DNA of 64,000 nucleotides from Pedobacter sp. Leaf250 (GCF_920984735.1 NZ_CAKLBU010000009.1:168612-232611), one strand, 5' to 3'; counted from the stretch's first letter, positions 44,874 through 55,180 are shown. Program-made: numbers and translations. Notes: generated from the sequence alone by a model not told the origin.

Positions 44874-47800
44874 ATGAAAAAAACGCTACAACTCATATTT
44901 CTCCTTGCCACTTTTTGTTTATCCTCCACATTGGTTTTTTCTCAAAAAAAGAAAACTTATTATCAAGCAGGTTTTAAATCGATTGATTCTCTTGCACTTG
45001 CTGCAAAGCCAAAAGAAGCAATTCAAATTTTAAATCTGTTAATCGAAAATGCCCGTAAAGACCAACAAACAACGGTCATCATAAGGGCAACCATGTACCG
45101 GATGTTATTTAAAGGTTACTTGGAAGAAGATGCATTTTCAAAAATCAATAAAGATTTAAAGCAAGATATTGCCATTGCAAGTCAACCCGTAAAAAGCATT
45201 TTGGAATCGTTACTTGCCGAAAGTTATTGGAAATATTACGAGCAGAATCGATATCAGCTCATGAGCCGCAGCGCTGTGCAATCAAATTTGGGTGATGATA
45301 TTAAAACCTGGCCGGCAAGTAAATTTTTAGAAGAAACCGCAAAAAGCTATCTGGCATCGATCAGCGAGAGCAAAATTTTGCACAACACAAAAATCGATAG
45401 TTTAAGTGAAATGATGGTTGGTGATGAGCAGAATCGTTTTTTAAGACCCACACTTTACGATATATTGGCGCACAGAGCATTAGATGTTTTAGTTAACACG
45501 CAAATCGAGATAAACAAGAATGATGATTCAATCGATTTCAACAATGTAAAATGGTTTAACAATGCTGATGCATTTCTGAAAATTGAAATTCCAACCAAAG
45601 ATTCTACTTCATTTTCTGCAAAGGCATTAGTCATATTCCAAAACCTGATCAGGATACACCAAGAAAATGCAAATGTTGCTGCTTTGGCTGATATTGATTT
45701 AAAAAGATTAAATTTTATTTATTCGAGAAGCTCTCGCGAAGATAAGATGGCGCTTTACAGTGCAGCAGTACAAAAACTGGCTAATTCTTCAAAATCGACC
45801 GAGTTTTATGCAGATATACTTTTTGAACTGGCATCAAAAAAATATGAATCGCGTAATCTTCAGCTGCCTAATTTAAAAATTGATTTAAAGGAATTGTTGG
45901 AAATGGGTAACCTTGCGATTGCTGCATATCCCAAAAGTTTAGGTGCTAAAAATTTCGAGAAACTGATTGCCGATATTAAAAGCAAAAGCCTTGCAATAAG
46001 CATGAATCAATTTTTGGTTCCAGGTAAGCCAACACAATTACATTTTAGGTATAGAAATGCAAACACAATCGCCCTGCAACTTTTCAGGCTCAATCAAATA
46101 ACCAATCGCTTTCAGTTCAATGATACTACAGATTATCAAAAATTTATCGCCAAAAATAAAATCTACAAAGAATGGACGATTGATTTGCCCGAAAGCGACG
46201 ATTACCAAGAGCATACCATAGTTGATAAATTAGATGGTTTAGAAATAGGCCAGTATGTAATTATTGCCCACACTGCCAATAGCGATGCCGCATTTAAGTA
46301 TGCATCTTTTCAAGTTACAGATTTAGCGGTTACAAACAGAATTACTGGGATCCTCAACCATCAATATTTTGTTGCCAATAGTTCAACTGGTGAAGCAATT
46401 TCAAAAGCAATTGTAAATGAGGAAAATAATGAATATGAAAATGGCAAATACGTCTTTAAAACAAGAGGTACTTTGTATACCGATAAAAACGGGTTTGCAG
46501 AGAGTTCGTTAAATGCATCTGTAAATCATATTGAAATTATTTACGGTAACGATACTGTAGCGATGGATATTAATCAGCGTGTTTACAAGTATATGTCGAT
46601 AAAAAACAAGGTTGTTTTATTTACGGATAGGCCAATTTATCGACCTGGACAAACCGTTTATTACAAGGGAATTTATTTTGAGTACGCTGAAGATAAGAAT
46701 CAGATTTTAAAAGAATCTAGTGTAGACATTGTTTTTAACGATGCAAATAGAAAAGAGATCGAAAAAACCTCGAAAATTACAAATGAGTTTGGCACCTTTC
46801 ATGGTTCTTTTACTATTCCGATGGGTAAATTGAATGGCAGAATGAGCATCAATACCACTTATGGAAGCATAGATATTCTGGTGGAAGAGTACAAGCGACC
46901 TACTTTTGAAATCGCATTTGATCAGTTGAACCAAAAATATAGATTGAATGATTCCGTAAGTATTCGAGGTAAGGCAATTAGTTTTGCTGGTTATGCCGTT
47001 TCTGGCGCAAAGGTCAAATACGTGGTTACCAGAAATATACTTTCGGCTTACAATCGGATTTACGGCTATACTCCAAGTAAGCAAATTGCGACGGGAACAA
47101 CTGAAACCAAGGCCGGTGGTGCATTCGACATTCGCTTTTTAGCATCAGCAGAAAATAGTTTAATCAATGCTTATTCTTACCAAATCAATATAGATATTAC
47201 CGATTTAAACGGCGAAACCAGAAGCAAATCGCAGTTTGTTAACGCAGGAAAAAGTGATGTACTGCTAACTGTGGATGTACCAGAAAATATTTTTCCCGCT
47301 CAATTAAAGGAAAATATAGCGTTTGAAATTACCAATTTAAACCGAACACCAATAAAAGGCAAATTAAGTGTAGAGTGGTATAAATTGGAATATCCAGGCA
47401 GAATCGTGTATCCAAATATGTTTGGTAAACCCGAAAAATACAATTTAACCAAAACTGAATTTATTAAGCATTTTCCGTATGATGATTATGAGAATGATGG
47501 AAATCCAGAAGGTTGGGCAGCTAAAAATATCAGTTTTATTCAGCATCAAAAGGTAGAGCAGGGTAGTGGTCATCTGGAAATGAAGAACATTAAACTTAAT
47601 TCTGGTTATTACAAGGTTAAATTTAAAGCCCTCAACGAAGATCAGGATTCAGTTATCGTAGAAAAAACTGTGCGTGTTTATGAAAACGCTAGCGAGAAAA
47701 TTTTGTTGGCTAGAGAATGGCTCGTTGCGGAGAAAACTACCATAACACCTAATGAGATGGCTATTTTTAGGTTTGCAAGCGTGTTGCCAAATGCAAGGGC

Positions 47801-50800
47801 CTATTATGAAGTATATTATAAAGACATCATTATAAAAAAGGTTTGGCTGAATTTAACTAACAAGCAAGAACTGGTTAGTATTAAGCCAGAGGATGGATTT
47901 ATAGATGGCTTCGCTGTTCAATTCAGTTTAATACAAAATGGTAAAATTTATCAATCGATGAATGTGATCAACATTGTTGATGAAAGTAAGGAGTTGGATA
48001 TTAAGTTTTTGAGTTTTAGGGATAAGCTTCAACCCGGAGAGAAAGATGTTTGGAAGTTGAAAATCGCCAATAAAAAGGGCGAAAAGCAGATGGCAGAAAT
48101 GGTGGTGTCTTTATACGATGCATCATTGGATGATTTAAAAACCATGAGCTGGAATAAAATCGCAACACCTAAATACAACTACAACATTTTCGATTGGGGA
48201 TATAATCTTAATATCATTGAAAACGGAAATGAAATTTGGTACAGAAATCGATATAGGGGTTATTATGATATTGAAAAACGTGATTATGAGCGCATAAATT
48301 CTTATGGTTTTGATTTCAATGCCTATAATCTAAAATATAACTATACACAATACTTAGCCAAAATAGAGGCCAATAAGATTAAGAGTTTAAGTGAGGCTGC
48401 CACTAAAAAATTAGCGACACTAAAAGCATCTGGACTGGTATACGGTATTGTTACCGATCAAAGTGGTTATGGTGTTCCTGGAATTGCAGTAAGGGTTGGT
48501 AAAAAAGGGGCAACCACCGATAGTTATGGTATTTACAGCATCGATGCTAAAATTGGAGAGGAGATAAGCGTAACTTTTATTGGTTATCATCGGGCTACAA
48601 CCAAGGCAGGAGCAGAAAAGAGAATCGATTTTAAATTGATAGAAGACGGGCAAGGGCTTAACGAAGTTGTTGTAGTGGGCTATGGTGCGAAAATGAGGAA
48701 AGATGTAACAGCTAATGTTTCAATGTTAAGGGAAGAAGTTGCGGCCTCGCCAGCTGGTGAAGGCGTTAGAATCCAGCTTAGGGGAACAAACAGTGTAGCT
48801 TATGATCAAAATGGTGCACCAACACCTAACGGGCAAAGAGGAGCAATAGCTGTTGAAGATAATAAGGTTTATGATTTTGTAAGCATAGAAGGGTACGATC
48901 CTAAAACAGATACCTACATTATAAACGGTAAACCAGTTAAAAAACCAAAAATTGTACCCCGAACCAATTTCACAGAAACCGCTTTCTTTTATCCGCAATT
49001 AAAAACCAACGAGGCTGGAGAGATTGAAATTGAATTTACCATTCCACAATCCTTAACCCGATATAAAATGATGGGTTTTGCGCATACTAAAGATTTTAAA
49101 ACCAAAACCATTACCAAAGAACTGGTTACACAAAAAAAGCTTTCCATTTCGGCAAATGCACCTCGTTTCTTCCGTGAGGGCGATACGATTTTGCTTAGTG
49201 CTAAGCTAAATAATCTTTCGGGTAAGCCGATTGGAGGTTTTGCGATCTTAGAATTAAGAGATGCCATCACAGGAAAGGCAATTTCAATAATTGATAAAAA
49301 AGAAACCGTTCAGCAAAAGTTTCAATTAGAAAATAATGGAAATCAATCTTTAAAATGGTCGTTAGTTATTCCTTCAGGCATTGGGGCCATTACTTATAAG
49401 CTTACTGCCCAGTCAGAAAATTATACTGATGGAGAAGAAATGACCGTTCCTGTTTTGCCATATTCTGTATTGGTTACCGAAAGCATGCCGATGAATGTGC
49501 ATGGGGGCACTAAAAAAACCTTTACCATGGATAAATTATTGCAGTCGGCCAATTCAAAAACATTAAAAAATCAGTCATTAACTTTTGAGTTTACCTCCAA
49601 TCCGGTTTGGTACGCGGTACAAGCTTTACCTTATTTAATGGAATACCCTTATGAATGTGCTGAACAAACTTTTAGCCGGTTTTATGCCAATAGTTTCGCC
49701 ACTGGGATCATCAACTCATCACCAAAAATTAAAGCGGTTTTCGAATCGTGGCAACAAACCAATAATGGTGAAGCATTGCTATCGAACTTAGAGAAAAACC
49801 CAGCTTTAAAATCAATTTTATTGGAAGAAACGCCTTGGGTGAGAAATGCTGAAAATGAAACCGAGCGCAAAAAACGTTTGTCCGTTTTGTTCGACTTAAA
49901 CAGAATGACTTATGAACTGAAAGCAAATTTTGATAAACTGGAGAATATGCAGTTCAGTAATGGAGCATTCCCCTGGTTTACCGGAATGCAAGAAGACAGA
50001 TACATTACACAACACATTGTAATGGGAATTGGGCAGTTGAAATACCTGAAACTGGTGGATGAAAAAAGCTTTCCAAAGTTGAATCCAATGCTTTTTAAGG
50101 CTATAAATTATTTGGACGCTAAGATGGTGGAAGATTATACTTTGGATCTTAAATTAAAACGTAAGGGATTCGATTATCAAACCCTTCATTATTTATATGC
50201 TCGTAGCTACGTTAATCAAAAGAATAACGATGCCAAATACATCAAGGCGGTTGATTATTTCTTGAAAATGATTACTGCAAAATGGATATACCTAAATCCA
50301 TATCAGCAAGCACAAACCGCTATAGTTTTATTTAGAAATGGAAAGGAAGCCGAAGCATTAAAAGTTATAGAATTATTAAAGCAACGGGCTCAACACAGTG
50401 ATGAAATGGGGATGTATTGGGCAGATAATGCAGATGGATATTTTTGGTATCAAAGTCCAATTGAAACACAAGCACTGTTAATAGAAGCTTTTGAGGAAGT
50501 GGCAAAGGATTCAAAATCGGTTGAAGAAATGAAAATCTGGTTGCTGAAAAATAAGCAGACCAATGATTGGAAAACCACCAAAGCAACAGCGGCTGCTTCG
50601 TACGCATTGCTGATGCGGGGTTATAATTTATTGGATGAATCAGCTGAACCAGAAATCTCTATCGGCGGAAAATCATTTGCTGAAATGGGCATTGCCGAGC
50701 CAGCCAAAGAAGCAGGAACAGGCTATCAAAAAATAACCATCGCAGGGCAAAATGTGAAGCCCGAAATGGCTAAAGTGGAAATTAAAAACAACAATAAAAG

Positions 50801-51290
50801 TATTGCCTGGGGTGCCTTTTATTGGCAGTATTTCGAGCAGTTGGATAAAATTACCGCGGCTTCTACAGGCGTTAAAATAAACAAGCAATTATTTCTGCAA
50901 AAACAAACTGAAAAAGGCAGTTTGCTTACACTGTTAACAAATTCAAATGTGTTATCGCCAGGCGATTTATTAAAGGTAAGGATCGAAATCTTCTGCGATC
51001 GGGATATGGAATACGTACACTTAAAAGATATGCGATCATCTGGTTTTGAACCGGTAAATGTAATTTCTCAATATAAATATCAGGATGGTTTAGGATACTA
51101 TGAAAGTACAAAAGATGCATCCACAAATTTCTTTATCAGTTATTTACACAAAGGAACCTATGTTTTTGAATATCCGTTAAGGGTTACGCATGCTGGTAAC
51201 TTTTCAAACGGAATTACCACATTGCAAAGCATGTATGCACCAGAATTCACCACACAATCGGCAGGAGTTAGGGTAGCAGTAAAACCTTAA
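44874..51290 (+). CDS. Alpha-2-macroglobulin family protein with internal SusC-like N-terminal module
   Basis: A 2138-residue exported protein. The start at 44874 gives the signal peptide MKKTLQLIFLLATFCLSSTLVFSQ. Residues about 25-560 are helical then beta-rich; MG2-like repeats follow (KVVLFTDRPIYRPGQTVYYKG near 580, an EYKRPTFEI-type segment near 670). At about 1185-1330 lies a CarboxypepD_reg-like domain (YGIVTDQSGYGVPGIAVRVG) followed by LNEVVVVGYGAKMRKDVTA and VRIQLRGTNS, the signature of a SusC plug start. The macroglobulin fold then resumes (TETAFFYPQLKTNEAGEIEIEFTIP). A thioester-type motif Cys1595-Ala-Glu-Gln1598 lies in YPYECAEQTFSRF, followed by the alpha-helical thioester domain. 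Bacterial relatives are thought to trap proteases in the periplasm. It precedes a convergent LytTR/LytS pair. Confidence 0.93.
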   Translation: MKKTLQLIFLLATFCLSSTLVFSQKKKTYYQAGFKSIDSLALAAKPKEAIQILNLLIENARKDQQTTVIIRATMYRMLFKGYLEEDAFSKINKDLKQDIAIASQPVKSILESLLAESYWKYYEQNRYQLMSRSAVQSNLGDDIKTWPASKFLEETAKSYLASISESKILHNTKIDSLSEMMVGDEQNRFLRPTLYDILAHRALDVLVNTQIEINKNDDSIDFNNVKWFNNADAFLKIEIPTKDSTSFSAKALVIFQNLIRIHQENANVAALADIDLKRLNFIYSRSSREDKMALYSAAVQKLANSSKSTEFYADILFELASKKYESRNLQLPNLKIDLKELLEMGNLAIAAYPKSLGAKNFEKLIADIKSKSLAISMNQFLVPGKPTQLHFRYRNANTIALQLFRLNQITNRFQFNDTTDYQKFIAKNKIYKEWTIDLPESDDYQEHTIVDKLDGLEIGQYVIIAHTANSDAAFKYASFQVTDLAVTNRITGILNHQYFVANSSTGEAISKAIVNEENNEYENGKYVFKTRGTLYTDKNGFAESSLNASVNHIEIIYGNDTVAMDINQRVYKYMSIKNKVVLFTDRPIYRPGQTVYYKGIYFEYAEDKNQILKESSVDIVFNDANRKEIEKTSKITNEFGTFHGSFTIPMGKLNGRMSINTTYGSIDILVEEYKRPTFEIAFDQLNQKYRLNDSVSIRGKAISFAGYAVSGAKVKYVVTRNILSAYNRIYGYTPSKQIATGTTETKAGGAFDIRFLASAENSLINAYSYQINIDITDLNGETRSKSQFVNAGKSDVLLTVDVPENIFPAQLKENIAFEITNLNRTPIKGKLSVEWYKLEYPGRIVYPNMFGKPEKYNLTKTEFIKHFPYDDYENDGNPEGWAAKNISFIQHQKVEQGSGHLEMKNIKLNSGYYKVKFKALNEDQDSVIVEKTVRVYENASEKILLAREWLVAEKTTITPNEMAIFRFASVLPNARAYYEVYYKDIIIKKVWLNLTNKQELVSIKPEDGFIDGFAVQFSLIQNGKIYQSMNVINIVDESKELDIKFLSFRDKLQPGEKDVWKLKIANKKGEKQMAEMVVSLYDASLDDLKTMSWNKIATPKYNYNIFDWGYNLNIIENGNEIWYRNRYRGYYDIEKRDYERINSYGFDFNAYNLKYNYTQYLAKIEANKIKSLSEAATKKLATLKASGLVYGIVTDQSGYGVPGIAVRVGKKGATTDSYGIYSIDAKIGEEISVTFIGYHRATTKAGAEKRIDFKLIEDGQGLNEVVVVGYGAKMRKDVTANVSMLREEVAASPAGEGVRIQLRGTNSVAYDQNGAPTPNGQRGAIAVEDNKVYDFVSIEGYDPKTDTYIINGKPVKKPKIVPRTNFTETAFFYPQLKTNEAGEIEIEFTIPQSLTRYKMMGFAHTKDFKTKTITKELVTQKKLSISANAPRFFREGDTILLSAKLNNLSGKPIGGFAILELRDAITGKAISIIDKKETVQQKFQLENNGNQSLKWSLVIPSGIGAITYKLTAQSENYTDGEEMTVPVLPYSVLVTESMPMNVHGGTKKTFTMDKLLQSANSKTLKNQSLTFEFTSNPVWYAVQALPYLMEYPYECAEQTFSRFYANSFATGIINSSPKIKAVFESWQQTNNGEALLSNLEKNPALKSILLEETPWVRNAENETERKKRLSVLFDLNRMTYELKANFDKLENMQFSNGAFPWFTGMQEDRYITQHIVMGIGQLKYLKLVDEKSFPKLNPMLFKAINYLDAKMVEDYTLDLKLKRKGFDYQTLHYLYARSYVNQKNNDAKYIKAVDYFLKMITAKWIYLNPYQQAQTAIVLFRNGKEAEALKVIELLKQRAQHSDEMGMYWADNADGYFWYQSPIETQALLIEAFEEVAKDSKSVEEMKIWLLKNKQTNDWKTTKATAAASYALLMRGYNLLDESAEPEISIGGKSFAEMGIAEPAKEAGTGYQKITIAGQNVKPEMAKVEIKNNNKSIAWGAFYWQYFEQLDKITAASTGVKINKQLFLQKQTEKGSLLTLLTNSNVLSPGDLLKVRIEIFCDRDMEYVHLKDMRSSGFEPVNVISQYKYQDGLGYYESTKDASTNFFISYLHKGTYVFEYPLRVTHAGNFSNGITTLQSMYAPEFTTQSAGVRVAVKP

Positions 51291-51965
51291 TTAAATTAAC
51301 TGAATGCCTGTGTAAGTTGCTCCGATAGGAACAATTTTCTCTCCTATCCAAATTTGGCTGCGGTCAAATTTGGATATTTTGTTTTTGGGTACAATAAAAG
51401 CCCTATGGCAGCGGATGAAATCTGTTTTAGGAAGCAGTTCGGCCAAATCATTAATCGTAATTCTCGAGCTTATTAATTTGTCTTTCAATTGGATTTGGGT
51501 ATAATTTCCCGAAGCTTCCACATAAAGAATTTCATCCAAATCAACTTTAATTTGTTCATAACCATCCTTTACAAAAATGTACTGGTTTTTGGCTTCTTGC
51601 TTTTGCCCACGCAGATTAAACAACTCGTGGGCTTTATTGCAGGCCTTCAAAAATCGGGAAAGCGAAAAAGGTTTTAACAAATAATCAACAGCATCAAGTT
51701 CAAAACTTTGTACAGCATGCTCAGTATATGCTGTAGTGAAAATAACCATTGGTGGATTGTTCAAACTTTTCAGAAAATCAATTCCACTGATATCGGGCAT
51801 TTTAATATCGAGGAAAATTAAATCGACTTTATTATTTTGCAAATATCCAATTGCCGCAAAGGCATCGGTAAAAGTTTCTTTCAATTCTACAAACGGAACT
51901 TTTGAAGCATGCGATTTTATAATCTCAAGCGCAATCGGTTCATCATCTATAGCAATGGCAATCAT
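51291..51965 (-). CDS. LytTR family response regulator
   Basis: A 224-residue regulator. The receiver domain has the acidic pair Asp7-Asp8 and phospho-acceptor Asp53 (LIFLDIKMPD), with FTTAYTEHAVQSFELDAVDYLLKPF following. The LytTR DNA-binding domain (about 125-224) has YVEASGNYTQI and RCHRAFIVPKNKI. It is encoded 26 bases after the LytS-type kinase and probably forms a pair with it. Its stop lies right at the end of the macroglobulin gene, so the genes are convergent with no spacer and no terminator hairpin I can see. Confidence 0.95.
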   Translation of the reverse strand: MIAIAIDDEPIALEIIKSHASKVPFVELKETFTDAFAAIGYLQNNKVDLIFLDIKMPDISGIDFLKSLNNPPMVIFTTAYTEHAVQSFELDAVDYLLKPFSLSRFLKACNKAHELFNLRGQKQEAKNQYIFVKDGYEQIKVDLDEILYVEASGNYTQIQLKDKLISSRITINDLAELLPKTDFIRCHRAFIVPKNKISKFDRSQIWIGEKIVPIGATYTGIQLI

Positions 51966-51991
51966 AGTTTTTGCGGCAATATAACAATTGG

Positions 51992-53530
51992 TTAATCTAA
52001 CTGCAAAGTTAAATGCACAAAGAACTCGTTTGCGCTTTCGCGGATAATTAACTCATGTTTTTCTGGATAAAGTAAGGCCAACCGTTGTTTTACATTTTCT
52101 AAGCCAATGCCACTTTTTAGTTTCTCCGGATCATTATCAGCCTTAATATAGATGCTGTTGCTTACATCAAAAAACAGCGTTCTCTCTTTAGTTTGCAAAG
52201 TCATTTTGATGTACGATGGCTGCTGTAAGCTAATTCCATGTTTAAAAGCATTTTCTATAAATGGAATGAGTAACATAGGCGTAATCTGCAAACTGTTTAG
52301 TTGCTCTTCGATATGAGATTCAATTCTAATATCACCGGAACGGGAAGTTCTTAGTTTCTGTAAATCAATATAATTATTCAGATACTCCACTTCTCGGGTC
52401 AATGAAATTTTATCCTGCGTATTTTCATGCAACATAAAACGCATCATATCGCCCAATTTTTGAATGCCTTCTCCTGTTCTTTCTGCATTTTCCTGTAATG
52501 CTGTACCAAAAAGTGTATTTAATGCATTGAACAAAAAGTGTGGGTTAATTTGCGACTTAAGAAAATTTAAACTCGCATCTGACTTTCCCAGCTCCGTTTT
52601 AAGCATCTGTATTTCAGTTTGTTTTTCAAATTTATGTTTGTAGATGTACCAGCTAAGGGGTGTGGTAATACAAATAAGGCCTATTGAGGTTAAAATTAAA
52701 GCTATCGGAATGATTGGGCCATTTCTCATAAAAGCTGCCAAGATTAATAAGAGCAATAACACCACTAGAATGGATACGCCAACATTTCCCCAAAAATAAC
52801 GACCAAAGCCTTTACCAATTTTCCTTAAATTCGGAATGATGTAATAAATCGAATAAAAGGCCAATAAAATATTTACTGGTGGAGCGATTAACCAAATCAC
52901 TACAATTTCATAATCGCGTGTTGGCGAAAATATAACAGCAAACATCATTAAAGTAATGAGCCAAATTTTTGATGATGTAAAAATTTCTTCCAGAATATTG
53001 GTTTCAGAGTGCTTCAAAAATGGAATTTTCTCCAGTAACGATATTCCTTTCTCGTTGAAATAAGCATAGATGTTAAACAGTAGATAGAGCAAGAAAATGT
53101 AGGTAAAAGCTTCTCCAAATAAAATATCGTAAGCATGGTTGATATCGTTTTCTTCAATTAACCGATCTGCCTGAGAATAGGTGTTGGCAACCATCCAAAT
53201 GATAGTGGAAACCCCAGTTAGAATCACGGTAAGAACAATATTTAAAACTACATTGTTCTTCTTGGCGAGCTGCGGCATGAAGCAGAAATTAATCAATAAA
53301 AAGCTGATATAAAGAATGCTGATTTTAAAAATTTCTGGCAGGAAAAAATTAGTTAGCCTACTGTATGAAAGGTGATTTTCTATAAAACGATAAGCATTAG
53401 CGGTACCGTAACTGGTAGAGGTACAAACGCCAATCAGTGCCAGAATATATAGTGCTGTGGAAATCCAAAACTCTAATTGGTTGATGTTTTTAGTTTTTGT
53501 TGTCGGGTCTTCGCCAGAGAGAATCATCAT
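51992..53530 (-). CDS. LytS-type sensor histidine kinase
   Basis: A 512-residue membrane kinase. About eight hydrophobic segments fill residues 25-330 (for example WISTALYILALIGVCTS and IVLTVILTGVSTIIWMVA). The His_kinase domain has phospho-acceptor His331 in QINPHFLFNALNTLFG, then LPFIENAFKHGI, and the ATPase N-box continues to KSGIGLENVKQRLALLYP. The signal is unknown. Its upstream region contains a minisatellite. Confidence 0.94.
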   Translation of the reverse strand: MMILSGEDPTTKTKNINQLEFWISTALYILALIGVCTSTSYGTANAYRFIENHLSYSRLTNFFLPEIFKISILYISFLLINFCFMPQLAKKNNVVLNIVLTVILTGVSTIIWMVANTYSQADRLIEENDINHAYDILFGEAFTYIFLLYLLFNIYAYFNEKGISLLEKIPFLKHSETNILEEIFTSSKIWLITLMMFAVIFSPTRDYEIVVIWLIAPPVNILLAFYSIYYIIPNLRKIGKGFGRYFWGNVGVSILVVLLLLLILAAFMRNGPIIPIALILTSIGLICITTPLSWYIYKHKFEKQTEIQMLKTELGKSDASLNFLKSQINPHFLFNALNTLFGTALQENAERTGEGIQKLGDMMRFMLHENTQDKISLTREVEYLNNYIDLQKLRTSRSGDIRIESHIEEQLNSLQITPMLLIPFIENAFKHGISLQQPSYIKMTLQTKERTLFFDVSNSIYIKADNDPEKLKSGIGLENVKQRLALLYPEKHELIIRESANEFFVHLTLQLD

Positions 53531-53627
53531 AATATTCGTTGTTTATGCCACAATGTTAGTAAGACTTCCTATTTTGATTTTTAAAATGTGATGGATGATG
53601 TGAAAAATGTGATGAATTATTAAGTTG

Positions 53628-53904
53628 TAGGTTATAAGTTATAAGTCTGGGTGGCAGGTATTGAGTTGTAGATTTTGTTTTAGGTTATAAGTTATAAGTT
53701 ATAAGTAATAAGTCTGGGTGGCAGGTATTGGGTTGTAGATTTTGTTTTAGGTTATAAGTTGTAAGTAATAAGTCTGGGTGGTAATTATTGAGTTTTAGAT
53801 ATTGTTGTAGGTTATAAGTTATAGGTCTGGGTTGTAATTATTAAGTTTTAGATGTGGTTATAAGTTATAAGTCTGGGTGGGTTTAACTTATAACCTATAA
53901 CTTA
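53628..53904. repeat. Imperfect tandem repeat (units of about 48-67 bases)
   Basis: Five imperfect copies are built on AGGTTATAAGTTATAAGTCTGGGTGG; GTCTGGG recurs near 53645, 53712, 53772, 53825 and 53871. Right after, 53885-53904 is an inverted copy (AACTTATAACCTATAACTT) that can pair with the GGTTATAAGTT cores. It lies 100 bases upstream of the LytS gene and 120 upstream of the ArsC-like gene. Confidence 0.75.
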
Positions 53905-54022
53905 CTACGTAGAACATCTCCCCATTTACAACAAATCATATTTTATCACCTAAAACTTATAACTCTTTAGTAATTTAGCGCACTAAAACTTACTACATAA
54001 TACTTAAAACATATCACTCTCC

Positions 54023-54370
54023 ATGATCGTCTACGGAATCCCAAATTGCAATACTGTAAAAAAAGCACTCGATTGGCTAAAAGCACATCAAATAGATTTT
54101 GAATTTCACGATTTTAAAAAGAAAGGAATTACTGCCGAAAAACTAAACGATTGGTGCAATAAATTTGGTTGGGAAACCGTACTAAACAGGAAAGGATTGA
54201 CCTGGAAAAAATTATCAAAAGAGGAGCAGACTGCAATAGATACACAAGATAAGGCGATTGCTTATTTGATAGAAAATACCAGTGCCATTAAACGCCCAAT
54301 TATCGAAAAAGAGGGTAAAGCAATATTAATTTCTTTTGATGAAGAGCGTTATATGCAAACACTTGGCTAA
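54023..54370 (+). CDS. ArsC/Spx-like reductase (YffB type)
   Basis: A 115-residue thioredoxin-fold protein of the ArsC family with a single N-terminal cysteine, Cys9 in YGIPNCNTVKKAL. The NRKGLTWKKLS and KRPIIEKEGKAILISFDE segments are typical of the YffB branch, which is not tied to arsenic. Roles as a glutathione-like-thiol-dependent reductase or a regulator have been suggested for relatives. No ars genes are nearby. Confidence 0.88.
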   Translation: MIVYGIPNCNTVKKALDWLKAHQIDFEFHDFKKKGITAEKLNDWCNKFGWETVLNRKGLTWKKLSKEEQTAIDTQDKAIAYLIENTSAIKRPIIEKEGKAILISFDEERYMQTLG

Positions 54371-54426
54371 TCCATGTGTTACTATGTTAAAGTTTGTTAA
54401 ATGCAGCTTTGAAACGTTTTAATCTT

Positions 54427-54434
54427 TAATTTTG
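54427..54434 (+). promoter_or_regulatory. -7 box (TAATTTTG) five bases before the next ATG
   Basis: Match to TAnnTTTG, with gap 54435-54439 to the ATG at 54440. Confidence 0.5.
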
Positions 54435-54439
54435 CTACT

Positions 54440-55180
54440 ATGTATAAGCTGATCATTTTTTTACTATTTGCCCTTCCTGTTGGTGTTTTTGCACAAACCG
54501 TTACAACTGGTACCGTATTCGATTACAATAAAAAATCACTCACATTGCCTGGTGTATCGGTAAGAAACTTGAATAATAAAAAAGTTTCTACAACATCAAG
54601 CACAGGTAAATATACCATTCCTGCCAATGTGGGCGATTTGATCGAATTTTCTGCTGTAGGTTATCATACCGATACGCTTTATCTTACCAGCTTGCTTAAC
54701 CGAAGCATTTATCTTCCGGTAAAATCTACCAGCTTAATGGATGTTGATGTGAAAGGTGTGAGAATGAACAGTCAAATTACTGATGCTAAAGATCCTCTGG
54801 CTGAAAAATATACACTCTTAAATACAGGTGGAAATTTGGGTAGAAAAAGAATGAAAGATAAAGTTGGTGGCTTAAACCTCAACCTTGGCTATGGAAAATA
54901 TAAAAGAGAACAACGTAAGGAAGCCGAGTTGGAAGAAAAAGAAATGTATCAAGAAGAAATTGATGCAGGTTTTAGTGAAAAGGCCATTACCGATTTAACC
55001 AAGCTTCAGGGAGAGGAACTTAAAAACTTCATGATTATTTATCGACCATCAATAGAAGCAGTTAAAGGAGAAAGACCTTTCAGGTACAACTATCACATAT
55101 CAAAAGCCTATGTTGCCTGGCAAAAATTATCTCCTCAACAGCGAAAACTGCAAGATTTGCCAAAATTGAAAGCAAATTAG
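54440..55180 (+). CDS. Exported protein with CarboxypepD_reg-like domain
   Basis: A 246-residue protein. A signal peptide (MYKLIIFLLFALPVGVFAQ) is followed by a beta-sandwich domain (TGTVFDYNKKSLTLPGVSVRN ... GYHTDTLYLT, about 22-95). The C-terminal half is basic and helical (GNLGRKRMKDKVGGLNL; KREQRKEAELEEKEMYQEEI). There is no TonB plug or barrel. Small proteins of this kind are frequent in Bacteroidota and their roles are unknown. Confidence 0.85.
   Translation: MYKLIIFLLFALPVGVFAQTVTTGTVFDYNKKSLTLPGVSVRNLNNKKVSTTSSTGKYTIPANVGDLIEFSAVGYHTDTLYLTSLLNRSIYLPVKSTSLMDVDVKGVRMNSQITDAKDPLAEKYTLLNTGGNLGRKRMKDKVGGLNLNLGYGKYKREQRKEAELEEKEMYQEEIDAGFSEKAITDLTKLQGEELKNFMIIYRPSIEAVKGERPFRYNYHISKAYVAWQKLSPQQRKLQDLPKLKAN

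Noticed and set aside
46707..47084. 125-codon minus-strand frame inside the macroglobulin gene
   Set aside because: Antisense shadow of a well-supported coding sequence.
53628..53904. CRISPR array
   Set aside because: Units vary in length, lack unique spacers and have no cas genes nearby; it is a tandem minisatellite.
54023..54370. Arsenate resistance gene
   Set aside because: The motif is the YffB/Spx-like branch and no ars regulator or transporter is near.
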